From Sphingobacteriales bacterium (GTDB taxonomy: Bacteria > Bacteroidota > Bacteroidia > Chitinophagales > Chitinophagaceae), in NCBI GenBank assembly GCA_024640385.1, contig JAHEFC010000173.1:1-8310 (forward strand): a DNA stretch of 8,310 nucleotides. The letters are read 5' to 3'. Under the pieces are notes generated by a model. It saw nothing but the letters and a program-made list of their open reading frames with translations. It had not been told where the DNA came from and did no database searches. Shown one piece after another: positions 7,347-8,310 of the stretch; the stretch's first letter is position 1, and each line of letters opens with the position of its first letter. A program made the position numbers and the translations under genes.

Positions 7347-7937
7347 ATGCAAGAAAGCCTGACAGAAAAACAAAGCCTGAGCATCATTGAAGAAATGATC
7401 AATAAGGCTAAAAATGAATTCAGCGAAGACGGATCGATGTACCTGCTTTGGGGCTGGGTGATCCTTTTCTGCAGCCTGGGGCATTTTATCCTGGATGTCA
7501 TTATAGGATACAACAAGGCCTGGTACATCTGGTCAGTCACCTGGGTTGTTGCGGTATATATGATCATCTACCTTCGAACACGTGGCCGGAGAAGGAAAGT
7601 AAGGACCTATGCCGATGAGATCCTGGGTTATGTGTGGCTGGCTTTTGTGATCATGATGGTCCTCACTTTCTTTCTGCTGCAGAAGTTCATTCCCCAGTTC
7701 TGGCTTTACAACTTTATGTTCGTGCTGCTTTGTTATGGCATGCCTACTTTCCTGTCCGGTATTATTCTGCAGTTCAGGCCCCTGGTCTTTGGCGGCATAG
7801 CATGCTGGATCTTATCAGTTGCTGCAGGATTCGTGTATTTCAGGTATCATCCCCTGTTTGTATCTGCAGCGGTGGTACTGGCCTGGATCATACCTGGATA
7901 TATTCTTAAAGCGCGCTCAGTAAAATCTTCAAAATAG
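7347..7937 (+). CDS. Multi-pass membrane protein of unknown function (first of two tandem paralogues)
   Basis: This 196-residue protein has a soluble amphipathic N-terminus (LTEKQSLSIIEEMINKAKNEF, 5-25) and about six membrane helices: roughly 32-52 (starting LLWGWVILF), 59-76, 96-112, 119-140, 145-164 and 168-186. A basic cytoplasmic-type loop RTRGRRRKVRTYADE lies after helix 2 and the C-terminus is basic. No catalytic motif is visible. The first 50 residues align without gaps to the next gene's product, with 20 identities including S-L-x-I-I-E, M-I-N-x-A-K, W-G-W and H46. I know similar proteins in Bacteroidota as hypotheticals, often, as I recall, near small winged-helix regulators; that neighbour is not visible here. 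The start at 7347 is 13 bp after the frameshifted tail of the upstream gene. Confidence 0.8.
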   Translation: MQESLTEKQSLSIIEEMINKAKNEFSEDGSMYLLWGWVILFCSLGHFILDVIIGYNKAWYIWSVTWVVAVYMIIYLRTRGRRRKVRTYADEILGYVWLAFVIMMVLTFFLLQKFIPQFWLYNFMFVLLCYGMPTFLSGIILQFRPLVFGGIACWILSVAAGFVYFRYHPLFVSAAVVLAWIIPGYILKARSVKSSK

Positions 7938-7938
7938 C

Positions 7939-8310
7939 ATGGAAAAAAAACTCACCAATACGGAAAGTCTGCAGATCATTGAGCTGATGATCAACCGGGC
8001 CAAGAGTGAAGAGAAAGATTCCGGGAAAGGCTGGATCATTTGGGGGTGGCTGCTATTCATCGCCAGCATGACCCACTATGTGATGAACATGCTTGATTTC
8101 AATGAAGGGGGGAAGGTGTGGCTGGTTTTTGGTGTGGCCGGGATCATCCTGATGGCATATTCAATTTACAGGAAAAGGATCCTGAAAGCGGGTGATCCCG
8201 TCAAAACCTATACGGGTGAACTGGTTGACAGGATAGGAGATGCTTTTTTTATCAGCCTGATGGTTACTGTAATAGGAGCTAACGCCACCGGGGCATTCAG
8301 TTCCGGCGTC
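7939..8310 (+). CDS. Multi-pass membrane protein, paralogue of the preceding gene, 3'-truncated by the window edge
   Basis: The frame opens at ATG 7939, one base after the previous stop, and stays open for 124 codons to the window end. The N-terminus LTNTESLQIIELMINRAKSE (5-24) and the WGW at 35-37 with His46 repeat the pattern of the upstream protein. A second shared motif, V-K-T-Y-x-x-E-L, corresponds to V-R-T-Y-x-x-E-I there. Two membrane helices are clear (about 32-50 and 61-78), and a third begins near 105 (FFISLMVTVIGA). The remainder lies outside the window. The near-zero spacing implies co-transcription and probably translational coupling. Function is unknown; a paired or heteromeric membrane complex is a guess from the tandem arrangement. 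Confidence 0.8.
   Translation, partial: MEKKLTNTESLQIIELMINRAKSEEKDSGKGWIIWGWLLFIASMTHYVMNMLDFNEGGKVWLVFGVAGIILMAYSIYRKRILKAGDPVKTYTGELVDRIGDAFFISLMVTVIGANATGAFSSGV

Overview
The window reads as chromosomal DNA of a Bacteroidota species, probably in or near the Chitinophagaceae. The grounds are the style of the ATP synthase subunits, the absence of clear Shine-Dalgarno sequences, a promoter of the Bacteroidota type (TTTG, 20 bases, TAnnTTTG), a TonB-dependent receptor with an N-terminal carboxypeptidase-regulatory-like domain, and short AT-rich intergenic tandem repeats. The placement is by recognition only, without a database search. Every gene is on the plus strand.

Positions 1-3933 hold the 3' part of an ATP synthase operon in the order atpB (cut by the left edge), atpE, atpF, atpH, atpA: the Fo subunits a, c and b, then F1 delta and alpha. 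The catalytic-site and proton-path residues I can check are present. The only sizeable gap inside the operon, between atpE and atpF, holds a 9-bp-stem hairpin and an array of AATTAGCT-like octamers that contains a perfect 30-bp palindrome. After atpA come a heptamer repeat and a strong intrinsic terminator. atpG, which I would expect next in many relatives, is not there.

Positions 4074-8310 look like a second transcription unit with its own promoter. It encodes a 747-residue TonB-dependent outer-membrane receptor, a 101-residue 2TM-domain membrane protein, a secreted helical (TPR-like) protein, and two tandem paralogous multi-pass membrane proteins, the second cut by the right edge. Spacings are 10 bp, a 4-bp overlap, 13 bp (if the frameshifted tail is counted) and 1 bp. 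No SusD-like gene follows the receptor, so this is not a standard polysaccharide-utilization pair, and its substrate is unknown.

The most concrete anomaly is in the secreted protein gene. Its frame closes at 7244, but the conserved-looking C-terminus continues in the -1 frame to a stop at 7331-7333. This indicates a one-base deletion or a sequencing error near 7235-7243. The ATP synthase half is ordinary housekeeping. The receptor-led operon is the part whose function is not described by anything I can recognise.
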